From Serripes groenlandicus (lineage: Eukaryota > Mollusca > Bivalvia > Cardiida > Cardiidae), in assembly GCA_031761405.1 (NCBI GenBank), contig JASEVX010000001.1, forward strand, positions 198,497,640-198,561,639: a stretch of DNA of 64,000 bases. The letters run 5' to 3'. The notes beneath the pieces were generated by a model, which was given only the letters and a program-made list of their open reading frames with translations, made no database searches and was not told the DNA's origin. The position numbers and the translations under genes were made by a program. This document shows, piece by piece, positions 30,805 through 41,779 of the stretch (the stretch's first letter is position 1; every line of letters starts with the position of its first letter).

Positions 30805-33214
30805 ACAAGAGCTGTCGGAGGACAGCGCGCTCGACTACAGGCCGCTTATTCACATAAAGCACTATTTCATTATATTGCACTTAAGTACTATTGAATCATA
30901 TTATATACTTTATATGTAAAAGCAACTGAATAGATATATACATACATTTAAATATAATTTAAAAATAAAATTTCCTAAGTCAATCAAGGTCCATTACTCC
31001 ATATTTAGCATACAATGGAGTTATCTAACCTAATTGTACGATGGTCATTAACAAATATGTGAAGTATTAAGTGATTTGAATGATGTAACTTTAACGTTGA
31101 GCTAAACGCAAATGTTAAAACTGACTGAGTCCAAAATTAGCAAAACCTTAAAAAAAGGTTTTCCTAATGTTTGACACCATGCAAAACCCGTTTGATATGT
31201 TGAAGAATTATATTTAATAAATAAATGATCGCAATTAGAAAGAAATGTAACCAAAAATTAAGAATTTATCTAAAATCTCAAAATCAAACAAAATCATGTT
31301 TTTTACCCCCTAAAAGTCACACTCAGCATCTTCAACATACAATGTGAAGAAAGGTATTACATGTAATTATATTCCAAATATGGAAGCCCTAACACAAGTA
31401 CTTATTTAGAAAAACAAGCAAATTCATGAAATTTATATCCCCCGCTTGCAGGAAATATTGTAGAATAAAGTCCACCGAAAGTGACGATCGAACTTGGCCT
31501 AGGTTGTTACAAAGTTTGAAAAAAAATGGTTCACATTTGTGGCAATTATTGCACGGAAACAGCAACAAACGACATTTTTTGTTAATTAAGGGGCCATAAC
31601 TCCACCGAATAAAGTCCGCCGAAAGTGACGATCGAACTTGGCCTAGCCCGTAAGGCATTTAACTTTGTTACCAAGTTTGAAAAAAAAAGGTTCACATTTG
31701 TGTTAGTTATTGCACAGAAACGGACATTTTTTGTTAATTAAGGGGCCATAACTCCACCAAATAAAGTCCGCCAAAAGTGACGATCGAACTTGGCCTAGCC
31801 CGTAAGGCATTTAACTTTGTTACCAAGTTTGAAAAAAAAAGGTTCACATTTGTGTTAGTTATTGCACAGAAACGGACATTTTTTGTTAATTAAGGGGCCA
31901 TAACTCCACAAAATAAAGACCGCCAAAAGTGACGATCTAACTTGGCCTAGACCTTAAGGCATTTAACCATGTTACCAAGTTTGAAAAAAAATGGTTCACA
32001 TTTGTGACAGTAATTGCACGGAAACAGCAACAAACGACATTTTGTGTTAAATAAGGGGCCATAACTCCACCAAATTAAGTCTGCCGAAAATGACGATCAA
32101 ACTTGGCCTAGCCCTTAAGGTATATAACCTTGTTACCAAGTTTGAAAAAAAAACGGTTCACATCTGTGGCAGTTATTGCACGGAAACGGCAACAAACGAC
32201 ATTTTTTGTTAAATAAGAATAAAATCCGGCGAAAGTGACGATCGAACTTGGCCTAGCCCTTAAGGCATTTAACCTTGTTACTAAGTTTGAACAAAAACGG
32301 TTCACATTTGTGGCAGTTGTTGTACGGAAACGAAGTGTGACAGACAGACAGACGGACAGACGGACAAACCCAAATTAATAACCCCCCTTTTTTCTTCGAA
32401 AAAGCGGGGGATAATTAGAAAATTAAATGAAAAAGCCAACTTGCCCTAAAACTTTAACCACCCAAAAGCATGTGTTTTACCGCAAACAGAAGGTCACACT
32501 CAGCATCTTCAGCATATAATATGAAGAAATGTATTAAATGTAATTATTTTCCAAATATGAAAGCCCTAGCACAAGTACTTATCCAGAAAAAGTTAAAAAA
32601 ATAAAATGAAATCCTACTTGCCCCAAAACTTTAACCACCGAAAATCATGTTTTTTACCCAAAAAAGAAGGTCACACTCAGCATCTTCAGCATTCAATGTG
32701 AAGAAAGGTATAAGATGTAACTATATTCTAAATATTAAAGCCCTAGCACAAATTCTTATAGAGAAAAATTAAAAAATTAAATGAAAATGCCAACTTGCCC
32801 AACAAATTTAACCACCCAAAATCATGTCTTTTACCCCAAAAAGAAGGTAAAACTCAGAATCTTCAGCATACAATATAAAGAAATGTATTAGATGCAATTA
32901 TATTCCAAATATGAAAGCCCTAGCACAAGTACTTATTGAGAAATAAAAAATAAAAAAAATAAAATCCAACTTGCCCTAAAACTTTAACCCCCGAAAATCA
33001 TGTTTTTTTTCCCAAAAGGAAGGTCACACTCAGCATCTTTAGCGTTCAATGTGAAGAAAGGTATAAGATGTAACTATATTCCAAATATGAAAGCCCTAGC
33101 ACAAATACTTATGAATGAAAATCCCAACTTGCCCTAAAACTTTAACCGGACGCCGACGCCGACGCCGGGGCGAGTAGTAAAGCTGTCATATTCTTCGAAT
33201 AGTCGAGCTAAAAA
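30805..33214 (+). mobile_element. Repeat E, full copy with nested repeat G
   Basis: It starts ACAAGAGCTGTCGGAGGACA, GCGCGCTCGACT and ends GGGGCGAGTAGTAAAGCTGT, TTCGAATAGTCGAGCTAAAA. The interior has units of about 175 bp (AACTTGCCCTAAAACTTTAA, CCCAAAATCATGTTTTTTAC, AGAAGGTCACACTCAGCATC, TATGAAAGCCCTAGCACAAG) at 31260-31400 and 32416-33115. The two halves are separated by repeat G, so G inserted into E. Confidence 0.7.
31434..32416. mobile_element. Repeat G: element with CCCCCGCTT ends, nested in E
   Basis: It starts TATCCCCCGCTTGCAGG and ends CGAAAAAGCGGGGGATAAT, giving short inverted ends. Inside are about six units of 150-180 bp with TAAAGTCCGCCGAAAGTGAC, GATCGAACTTGGCCTAGCCC, TTGTTACCAAGTTTGAAAAA, GGTTCACATTTGTG and AAGGGGCCATAACTCCACC. 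A GACAGACAGACAGACGGAC tract precedes the right end. Confidence 0.7.
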
Positions 33215-33231
33215 TGTGAATACTAATAAAA

Positions 33232-34490
33232 ACAAGAGCTGTCGGAGGACAGCGCGCTCGACTTTATAACGCTTATTCACTTAAGCACTATTTCAGTATA
33301 TTGCCTTTAAGTACTATTAAATCATATATACTCTATATGTAAAAGCAACTGAATAGATACATACATTTATATATATATAATTTAAAAAATCAAACTTCAT
33401 AAGTCAATCAAGGGGTATAACTCCATAGTTAGGATACAATGGAGTTATGTGACCTGATTGTGTGATGGTCCTTAACAAATGTGTGAAGTATGAATTGATT
33501 TGAATGAAGGATATTGGGAGTTATATATGAAAATGCCGGCTTGCCATAAAACATTAACCGGACACCGACACCGGGGCGAGTAGTGAAGTCCTCATTTTTC
33601 TTTGAATAGTCAAGCTAAAAACGAAACTTTAATGTTGAGCTAAACGCAAATGTTAAAACTGACTGAGTCCAAAAATAGCAAATGTTTGACACCAAAACCT
33701 GTCCGATATGTTGAAGAATTATATTTGATAAATGAATGATCACAATTAGAAAGGAATGTAACCAAAAAATATGAATTTAATTATATTATCTCAAATTCTC
33801 AAAATCAACAAAAATCATGTTTTTTACCCCAAAAAGAAGTCAAACTCAACATCTACAGCATTCAATGTGAAGAAGGTATTAGATGTATTTATATTCGAAA
33901 TATGAAAGCCCTAGCACAAGACTTTAGTACTTCTTGAGAAAAATTAAAATATAAAATAAAATTCCAACTTGCCCTAAAACTTTAAACATCCAACATCTTT
34001 TTTTTACCCCAAAAAGAAGGTCATACTCCGCATCTTTAGCTTACAATTTGAAGAAAGGTGTTAGATGTAATTATATTCCAAATATGAAAGCCAAAGCACA
34101 AGTACTTATTGAGAAAAATTAAAAAATAAGATAAAATTCCAACTTGCCCTAAAACTTTAACCATCCAAAATCATGTTTTTTACCCCAAAAAGAAGGTCAA
34201 ACTCAGCATCTTCAGCATCCAATGTGAAGAAAGGTATTATATGTATTTATATTCCAAATATGAAAGCCCTAGCACAAGTACTTATTGAGAAAACCAAAAA
34301 AGAAGGTCAAACTCAGCATCTTCAATATTCAATGTGAAGAAAGGTATAAGATGTAACTATATTCCAAATATGAAAGCCCTAGTACAAATACTTATGAATG
34401 CCAACTTGCGCTAAAACTTTAACCGGACGCAGACGCCGACGCCAGGGCGAGTAGTAAAGCTCTCATATTCTTCGAATAGTCGAGCTAAAA
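33232..34490 (+). mobile_element. Repeat E, second copy (two abutting parts)
   Basis: The start ACAAGAGCTGTCGGAGGACA is repeated 18 bp after the previous copy ends. A first right-end-like sequence (GGGGCGAGTAGTGAAG, GTCAAGCTAAAAA) is at 33572-33621. After this the body resumes (GTTGAGCTAAACGCAAATG) with about four 175-bp units. It ends in ATTCTTCGAATAGTCGAGCT, AAAA at 34490. Confidence 0.7.
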
Positions 34491-35399
34491 ATGTGTTCGC
34501 TCTTTAAAACAGTTGTTTTTAAATATTTGATGCATGCTAATCTCCCGCATAAACCAAGGTATTACGGGAAACATAAACTAAACATGTGAATCAAGTGAAC
34601 ATCAGACTTGTGAAATTGGTAGAAAGCCAGATTGTATACAGTATTGGTATAAGCATTCATGATTATTGAACATCTCTATAAAGTTATTTTATTGAGTTGA
34701 AAACATTGCGGCAAAATCAGTCTGCTGCAGATACATCGGCAACTGGAAAATGTTCACCTCTAATCACATTGTTCTCAAAAGTGTGTAGGACTTAAACTTC
34801 CATCCTTGAGAAAAGCAGGGGGTGGCGTTTAACCCCGTTTTCAACAGTATTGCAGTGATGGTGGGGTAAATATTTCCAGCACTTGATTTGAAAAATAAGA
34901 TGAATACTCGATTTTACTTTCCCACATACAAACTAAATTAAAAAACCCACATATAACCTAATAAATTTAAAACAATTAAGTTCAGACAGAGATTAAGAGA
35001 TACAACCTAAATTTCAATATCATATATAGCAAACAAAAAGTTAACTTACTTTTTTCTGGTTCCTCCGGTGGTCAACACGTACATCCAATAAACATGTCTG
35101 AAATTGTCGACTTACTATAGCCAGATTTAAATACGTAACAGCGTGTGTGCATGCTTTTATTGTGAGTACTAATAACTATACAGTCGAAACCATGTGAATT
35201 TCGTGACTTTTACAGAGGCGGCGAAATTGATTTATGTATTGGGGCGCAGACACAGATGACTTTTGTCGCATCTTATACGGTATTTCATCATATTTTACCG
35301 GGGGAAAGAAGTCTTGTTAAGTCCGTCGTGTCGGTATTCTGAGTATCATTTACATTGTACAGTTTTAAAAAAAATAGGTACATGACTGTTTGGTAGTGT
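34491..35399. other. No gene; repeat P fragment near 34690-34790
   Basis: AAAACATTGCGGCAAAATCA, GTCTGCTGCAGATACATC and GAAAATGTTC match the P family. The rest is AT-rich without a supported gene. Confidence 0.45.
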
Positions 35400-35575
35400 A
35401 AACTGGAGTGTTAGAGCTTCCTTGGCACTCGGGGTGTGTGGGGTTTACATTATGACCGACTCGCACGTGTCAGGATAAATGGACCAGAGTTGTCCTAGAA
35501 AACTACGTAGATAACGACGTGATATAACTGAGAAATTGTTGAAAGCGGCGAAAAACACCACAAAACTAATTGAGT
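35400..35575 (+). mobile_element. SINE-A, 3' part
   Basis: CTTCCTTGGCACTCGGGGTG, ATGACCGACTCGCACGTGTC, AGGATAAATGGACCAG and the tail CGTGATATAACTGAGAAATT, GTTGAAAGCGGCG are present. Confidence 0.75.
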
Positions 35576-35639
35576 TGCATACCATATCTTGGACACGTAT
35601 CTAGAAGGATAAAAAAGCTGTCTGAGCTATTTGACATTC

Positions 35640-35905
35640 CTGTAAGAACGTTCACTTCGTACATCAGCTCGGCCAACATTCTTTCCGACGTTTGACAAAG
35701 GTCATTATGACAAGCGTCATTTGTCTTCCACCAACTAGATTACTAGTATATGTGGGAAAGTCGCCAGTTGCTTGAAAACTATGTTGTGTGGAGTATTGGT
35801 GTGTGCTAGAAAGGCAGGAAACACATGCGTAGGTGAACTGACCGCCGTGGTAACACTGAACAAATGTTGAAACGGCGTTAAACCACACATAATCAATCAA
35901 CTAAT
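35640..35905 (+). mobile_element. SINE-B copy
   Basis: CAGCTCGGCCAACATTCTTT, CCGACGTTTGACAAAGGTCA, TTATGACAAGCGTCATTTGT, GTCGCCAGTTGCTTG, AGGAAACACATGCGTAGGTG, ACTGACCGCCGTGGTAA and AAACGGCGTTAAACCACA lead to the terminal AATCAATCAA. The tRNA-like head is mostly gone. Confidence 0.8.
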
Positions 35906-35978
35906 TAACAATAACGCTCACCATTAAATTTACCCTTTCCTATCCCACTCAGCTATGGCTCGACAACAATGTTGATGA

Positions 35979-35981
35979 TGG

Positions 35982-36015
<34 letters not shown>

Positions 36016-36017
36016 GC
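35979..36017. repeat. (GTT)n microsatellite
   Basis: About 12 GTT units in a row. An inverted counterpart (CAACAACAAC) lies near 37366-37375. Confidence 0.9.
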
Positions 36018-37050
36018 AGTAGATGATGAGAGAGACTCATTTGTACATTTTTTTAAATCAACTGATACTTATTCAACAACTTGTTACTTATTCAACAACT
36101 TGTTACTTATTTAACCACCTGTTACTTATTCAACAACTTGTTACTTATTCAACAACTTGTTACTTATTCAACAACCTGTTACTTATTCAACAACTTGTTA
36201 CTTATTCAACAACTTGTTACTTATTCAACAACTTGTTACTTATTCAACCACCTGTTACTTATTCAACAACCTGTTACTTAGTCAACAACCTGTTACTTAT
36301 TCAACAACTTGTTACTTATTCAACAACCTGTTACTTAGTCAACAACTTGTTACTTATTCAACAACTTGTTACTTATTCAACAACCTGTTACTTATTCAAC
36401 AACCTGTTACTTATTCAACAACCTGTTACTTATTCTACAACTTGTTACTTATTCAACCACCTGTTACTTATTCAACAATTTGTTACTTATTCAACAACCT
36501 GTTACTTATTCAACAACTTGTTACTTATTCAACAACTTGTTACTTATTCAACAACTTGTTACCTATTCAACAACTTGTTACTTATTCAACAACTTGTTAC
36601 TTATTCAACCACCTGTTACTTATTCAACAACCTGTTACTTAGTCAACAACCTGTTACTTATTCAACCACCTGTTACTTATTCAACAACGTGTTACTTATT
36701 CAACAACCTGTTACTTAGTCAACAACTTGTTACGTATTCAACAACTTGTTACTTATTCAACAACTTGTTACTTATTCAACCACCTGTTACTTATTCAACA
36801 ACCTGTTACTTAGTCAACAACCTGTTACTTATTCAACCACCTGTTACTTATTCAACAATTTGTTACTTATTCAACAACCTGTTACTTAGTCAACAACTTG
36901 TTACGTATTCAACAACTTGTTACTTATTCAACAACCTGTTACTTATTCAACAACTTGTTACTTATTCAACAACCTGTTACTTATTCAACAACCTGTTACT
37001 TATTCAACAACTTGTTACTTATTCAACAACTTGTTACTTATTCGGCCTTT
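36018..37050. repeat. 19-bp satellite array, about 52 copies, inside a unique frame
   Basis: The unit is TTGTTACTTATTCAACAAC, with variants CTGTTAC, TTAGTCAAC and TTCAACCAC. The left border is GAGAGAGACTCATTTGTACA, TTTTTTTAAATCAACTGA. The right border is GTTACTTATTCGGCC, TTTTTTAAGAAAA. As 19 is not a multiple of 3 and no frame stops, several frames of up to 231 residues arise with a 19-residue period. Confidence 0.95.
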
Positions 37051-37094
37051 TTTAAGAAAATGTATTTTCTGGATATCAAACGCTAACATTTTGA

Positions 37095-37384
37095 TAACCG
37101 CCGACCGAATAAGTATCGAAATAGTAACAGGTTTTTTGAATAAGGAACAGGTGATTTAAAATGTACTAATGGGTCTCCGTCAGCATCCACAACAACAACA
37201 ATATCACAATTGTGGTTGGCAACATCAACATATGTAATTCAAATGAAGTTTGTGATAGTAAAGGCTTCTTTTCTTGAAAAAAGGCCGAATAAGTAACCAG
37301 TTTTTGAATAAGTAAAAGGTGATTTAAAATGTACACATGGGTCTCTCTCATTACCTACGACGACAACAACAACATCAACATATG
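37095..37384 (-). repeat. Two unexpanded inverted copies of the 19-bp array region
   Basis: On the minus strand, 37366-37262 reads GAGAGAGACCCATGTGTACA, TTTTAAATCACC, then TTTTACTTATTCAAAAACTG, GTTACTTATTCGGCC, TTTTTTCAAG. These are the same borders as 36018-37050 with only about two repeat units. A second copy (37178-37095) has GGAGACCCATTAGTACATTT, TAAATCACCTGTTCC and TTATTCGGTC. Confidence 0.8.
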
Positions 37385-37526
37385 CAGTACCGTAGATCAA
37401 ATCTGAATAAGTAACATTGACACCACCGATGCGGTTTGGTTTTAATGTAGACAGTGGATTAAGCTTGTTAGTAATAGAGCGGTGCAGTAAAAGCGAAAAG
37501 TAACAATCCCTTCATGATTAGAAATT

Positions 37527-37750
37527 AACCGTCCCACGAGAAAACTAACATTATGGACGGTGCGTAAAGTATCGACCGGATCAGACTAAGCGTGGCACGC
37601 AGTCTAACCCGGACAGACACGTTTCGCCTCCTGTGGATTTGCTGTTACAGGAGTCATTTCTCCTTACCTCTATCCCCCTGAAACGGAATGATCTGGGTTG
37701 ATACATTACACAGTCCATAACATTGGTTTTCTCGTGGAATGGCTCAAATG
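37527..37750. mobile_element. MITE-B copy
   Basis: It begins ACCGTCCCACGAGAAAACTA, ACATTATGGACGGTGCGTAA, AGTATCGACCGGATCAG. It ends ACACAGTCCATAACATTGGT, TTTCTCGTGGAATGGCTC. The centre is CTGTTACAGGAGTCATTTC. Confidence 0.7.
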
Positions 37751-38302
37751 TGTACGGAAAAACCTTTCTGACCACAGCATCGATATGCAAAGTTCCTTAT
37801 TAAGCCCCGCCCATCCAGTCAAATAATCAGATTAATCAATACATGTATTCACGTTATACTCGTTATCATTCATTCAAGATCTAGTTCCTGTTCTTTATAA
37901 ACATAGTAAGACTGCTGTTTACCAAACCAAAGTTCGAACTCTTTACCAAGTCCGGATTCAGCAAGATATCGATACAGGTAATAATTATATCACGTATGCA
38001 ATTATATGATTGATTGGATTCTAAATGATTGATTGGTTGGAGTTTAAAAGGTTGATTTTTTGGAGTTAAACTCCGTTTTTTATCAGTATTTCAGTTATAT
38101 TACGACAGCCAATTAATAGCCAATAGCCAATAGCGTAATAGCCAATTCACCTAATCATCCTGGCTATTACGTTGCACCAGACTTCAAAACAATATTCAAT
38201 CAATGAAACGGACCATAACTTCTCATAAAGAAAGTCAGTCCATTGTTGTAAGATGCACGACGGTAATCGCAAGGACTTCTGTTAATCAGCGAAAAGATTG
38301 AA
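37751..38302. other. No gene; reversed SINE tail at 38045-38112
   Basis: On the minus strand, GTAATATAACTGAAATACTG, AAAACGGAGTTTAACTCC resembles the common SINE tail. Short CCAATAGC repeats follow at 38110-38165. Confidence 0.45.
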
Positions 38303-38378
38303 TGGCCGAAACGGGATTCGAACGCACGGCCCTCTGGTGAATAATTCTCGCGGTTATCGTTTGAGCTATCAAGGTTCA
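38303..38378 (-). repeat. tRNA-like sequence (SINE head)
   Basis: The minus strand has an A-box-like GATAGCTCAAACGATAA and a B box GTTCGAATCCCG, ending in GGCCA. The anticodon stem is not convincingly paired, so it is better read as a SINE head or tRNA pseudogene than a working tRNA. Confidence 0.4.
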
Positions 38379-38430
38379 CTATTAAATGATTGAGAAACGT
38401 CAATTGAAGCCGTTGAATGCTTGATGTAAA

Positions 38431-38697
38431 AACATGTGAGCCGTTTCGCGACAAAACCAACAGTATGGCCTCTGCGTAATGTATCGACCCAGATCAGCCT
38501 GCGCAGGATAATCAGGGCCGACACATTCCTTCGCAGGGATATAGAGGTATAGATTAATGATTCCTGAAACAGAAAACCAACAGAAAGCGAAAAGTGTCTC
38601 TCCGTGTTAGCCTGTGCGGCATGCCTAGGCTGATCCGGGTCGATACTTTACGCAGAGTCCACATTTTCTGGTTTTCTCGCGAGATGGCTCATGTTTT
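38431..38697. mobile_element. MITE-B, best copy
   Basis: Ends: TGAGCCGTTTCGCGACAAAA, CCAACA on the left and TGGTTTTCTCGCGAGATGG, CTCATG on the right, which are inverted repeats. Subterminal CTCTGCGTAATGTATCGACC mirrors GGTCGATACTTTACGCAGAG. The middle is AATGATTCCTGAAACAGAAA, ACCAACAGAAAGCG. The total is about 267 bp with no coding capacity. Confidence 0.75.
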
Positions 38698-39159
38698 GAA
38701 TTATTGTTTAGTTACTATTTCGTCATAAGCATTATACAAAGGCTTTAAGTTTGATCAATAGTTTCACTTTAATTTATATATTTCTCACATTCAGGTCAAC
38801 AAGATTACAAACTCGTTTGCTGCAGATTTGTTTTATGTATACAATGGTGTTAAGAAATAGTTCTACATTGATATGTCCTGACGACACCGCAACACCTTGC
38901 ACTCCGTCCTATTAATCATAATTCATGTATTCACTGGTTCCTCTTTTTGTATTTGTTGTATACATGACAACGGGTAGAGGCTAAGTGTTCGCTGATTTCC
39001 TTTTGATGACATGTCAGCCAATCAAATATAACGTTATAGGCAACGTTTGGCGTTATTTCTAAAAAAATGTCAGAGGAAGCATTGGATTTCGGTTGCAAAC
39101 AAACCTTGTTTATTTATAACCCCGTCATATATGGGTGGCGTCTTTACTGCGCTTATACG
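38698..39159. other. No gene; weak repeat P words
   Basis: TTTGCTGCAGATTTG near 38817 recalls repeat P. No credible gene. Confidence 0.4.
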
Positions 39160-39620
39160 CTTCCCTGGACCCAGATCGCGTCAAGGTCGCCTTAAGCGTG
39201 GTATAAACCAGACATCGTGCTCTGGTCGCCAATGATCGCGTTCTAAACAAACGCCTAGGTTCTGCGGTCTGACCTGGAACGCGGTGAGAACGCGTTGGGT
39301 TTGCAAAGGTCGTTAGACGAACGTCGTAACATCTCCATGAACGTAGTACACGCGCAGTACACGCGTGGCAAAGACGCTACGAAAATGGCAACATTTGCTA
39401 ATCCCATATTCCTTAATAGAAACGCCATAAGCGCGGAGGTCGTGGCGGCCGCCCAATGAGATTACGGTATGATCGCGCAGGTCGCGGTAAGAGCGCGCGG
39501 CCTTTTTCAAGTTTGTAACTATTTGGGACTTTTTCTCGCATTTTGTTCACGTTTGCCGGAGACCTTGTACGTACTTTGGTCGCCGTACAGAACTCTGACC
39601 GTTTTGATTAGCCCGTATCG
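39160..39620. other. CpG-rich stretch
   Basis: CGCG and GTCGC words are unusually dense here (AGATCGCGTCAAGGTCGCC, GAACGCGGTGAGAACGCG, GATCGCGCAGGTCGCGG, GAGCGCGCGGCC) against a strongly AT-rich background. Many words recur in diverged form (AACGCG/GGTCGC), suggesting an old tandem or dispersed repeat rather than a promoter island. No gene start is recognised. Confidence 0.5.
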
Positions 39621-39854
39621 ATCCCCATATATACGATAGCGTAGTCACCGATCAAAGTACATAACATATTACGAATGTTCATGTAATCTTTCCAGGCGAT
39701 TGGCTGGAAGTATATCGGTCCTTATTCCAATATTTGGAGTGTACGTTCTCGTCTTTACTTTCTCAATGTCCAACATCCTCCTTCATTATGTTATGCTTCG
39801 AGATGTTCTTCGCCTCTTATCAGGTTTGCTTTTTTTGTTATATGAGTGTTTGTT

Positions 39855-40065
39855 TGAATCCTTTCCCATATACAGTTAACTTGCAGCAGACGACTTGAAA
39901 CATTAATGTTTATATGCAACAATAATAAAATTGTCTATAAATGAAAATATAAACATATTGAATAGAGTAGAAACCATTGTGTTAAAGGTACATGAGCACT
40001 TCATTCTTCTGCCAAAATGTACACATGTCGTTTAATGCATTTGCATCTGAAAGCGTCTGCAAGTG
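39855..40065. mobile_element. Repeat P copy, diverged
   Basis: TCCTTTCCCATATACAG, CTTGCAGCAGACGACTTG and AAACATTAATG are mirrored by CATTGTGTTAAAGG, TCTTCTGCCAAAATG and GAAAGCGTCTGCAAG. Confidence 0.5.
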
Positions 40066-40194
40066 GTCAAGGACTAGCACGAAATTTACATTATTTCGGT
40101 TAGATTACAGCGACCGAATTTCTTCGAGATACCTTGGTGACTTACTAGTATAAGACATATGCCTTGTCCATGAACTCAACGCTATGACCGCTAC

Positions 40195-40262
40195 GAATGA
40201 GGATCGAACCAGGGACTTCCGAACGAAACTCATTCAAGCTAACTACCCGTTGACGGTGGTGT
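40195..40262 (-). repeat. tRNA-like sequence
   Basis: The minus strand contains GTTCGATCC-type B box (plus strand GGATCGAACCAGGG) and an A-box-like TAGTTAGCTTGAATGAG. It is probably a SINE head remnant. Confidence 0.35.
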
Positions 40263-40519
40263 CCTTAAATTTGCGGAGTATCGCCGACATTGTATGTATG
40301 GTTCAATAAATCTGGTTTAAGCTCTAATCAAACTTTTAAAGGACTATTTAAAACAAAATGTTTATGTACATAAAGTTTAAATTCCAAACGGAAATATACC
40401 GGAAATAATCACGTTTAAGTTTTAGGACACTGTTCATGAATAGCATTTCGTAACTAGGTCTATGACCAACTGTTGGTATTAGTAACACATACGTAACATC
40501 AAGCGAAAAACACGACCGC

Positions 40520-41215
40520 GTCTGTTTCATTCCCATGTCCTTGTGTTACGGTCACTATATATTGAGTGACACTGTTACGTTGTTTCACTCCCATGTCCTT
40601 GTGTTATGGTCACTATGTATTGAGTGACACACAACTGTTACGTTGTTTCACTCCCCTGTTCTTGTGTTATGGTCACAATATATTGAGTGACACACAACTG
40701 CTACGTGGTTTCACTCCCCTGTTCTTGTGTTGTAGTCATTATATATTAAATGATACACAACATAACGTTGTTTCACTCCCCTGTTCTTGTGTTATGGTCA
40801 CTATAAAGTGAGTGACACACAACTGTTACGTGGATTTACTCCCATGTCCTTGTGTTATGATCACTAAATATTGAGTGACACACAACTGTTAAGTGGTTTC
40901 ACTCCCATGTCCTTGTGTTAATGTCACTATATATTGACTGACACTGTTACGTGGTTTCACTCCCATGTCGCTTTGTTATGGTCATTATATAATGAGTGAC
41001 AAACAACTGTTACGTGACTTCTGAGTGACACTGGTACAATACCATGTCCTTCTGTTATGGTCACTATATATTGAGTGACACGTGATACGTGGTTTCACTC
41101 CCATGTCCTTTTGTTATGGTCATTATATAGTGAGTGACAAACAACTGCTACGTGGTTTCACTCCCATGTCCTTTTGTTATGGTCACTATATATTGAGTGA
41201 CAATCAACCCTTCTT
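40520..41215. repeat. About 62-bp tandem repeat, about 11 copies
   Basis: GTTTCACTCCCATGTCCTTG, TGTTATGGTCACTATATATT, GAGTGACACACAACTGTTAC recurs with indels of a few bp. One unit near 41020 is partly deleted. Confidence 0.9.
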
Positions 41216-41779
41216 CGCGTGACTTTGATAATAGTGTGTATTTCCTGTCCATTAATACCGGGTTTTATGCTTTAACACTTAGCCTTGACCTAACATTGGC
41301 ATCTGTTCTCGGATGCCAATTTCCCCTTAGTGTTAAGCACTTATATTTCTTTAGAGATATTCTTTAAATTTACACCCATATGTTTTCCACTGCAGATTGA
41401 AATATTGTTCTCTTTCTTTCTAATTTCAGGACGTGTTCATAGCTATACTACTATGCTTTATTAACTCTGAGGTAGTAGGGTTTAACAGATCCTTATAAAT
41501 AACATAAACTATAACCCGAACACAATATGTTGGTTGATCGAGTATTTATATTAAAATCAAAGCGCTGAAAGCGCTGCTGGTATAGGGGCATATGTAAGTT
41601 GAAAATATATGGCATAGATAATATAGACAAACATTGTTGAAACAATGACCTTTAAACAAACCAAACCAAAAATGTGCGAAGCACACATATTGCCTGCCAA
41701 TAACAAATACCTAATTTATCAAAGTTTGACCCTTTTCTTGTATAAACAAAATAAAAATATTGACAAAAAACTGAGCAGC
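41216..41779. other. No gene seen
   Basis: AT-rich. A short mirrored pair (GGCATCTGTTCTCGGATGCC near 41299) can form a small stem. Confidence 0.45.

Noticed and set aside
36023..37055. Several 160-231 residue reading frames rich in Leu, Tyr, Thr and Gln
   Set aside because: They are read-throughs of the 19-bp array in all three phases.
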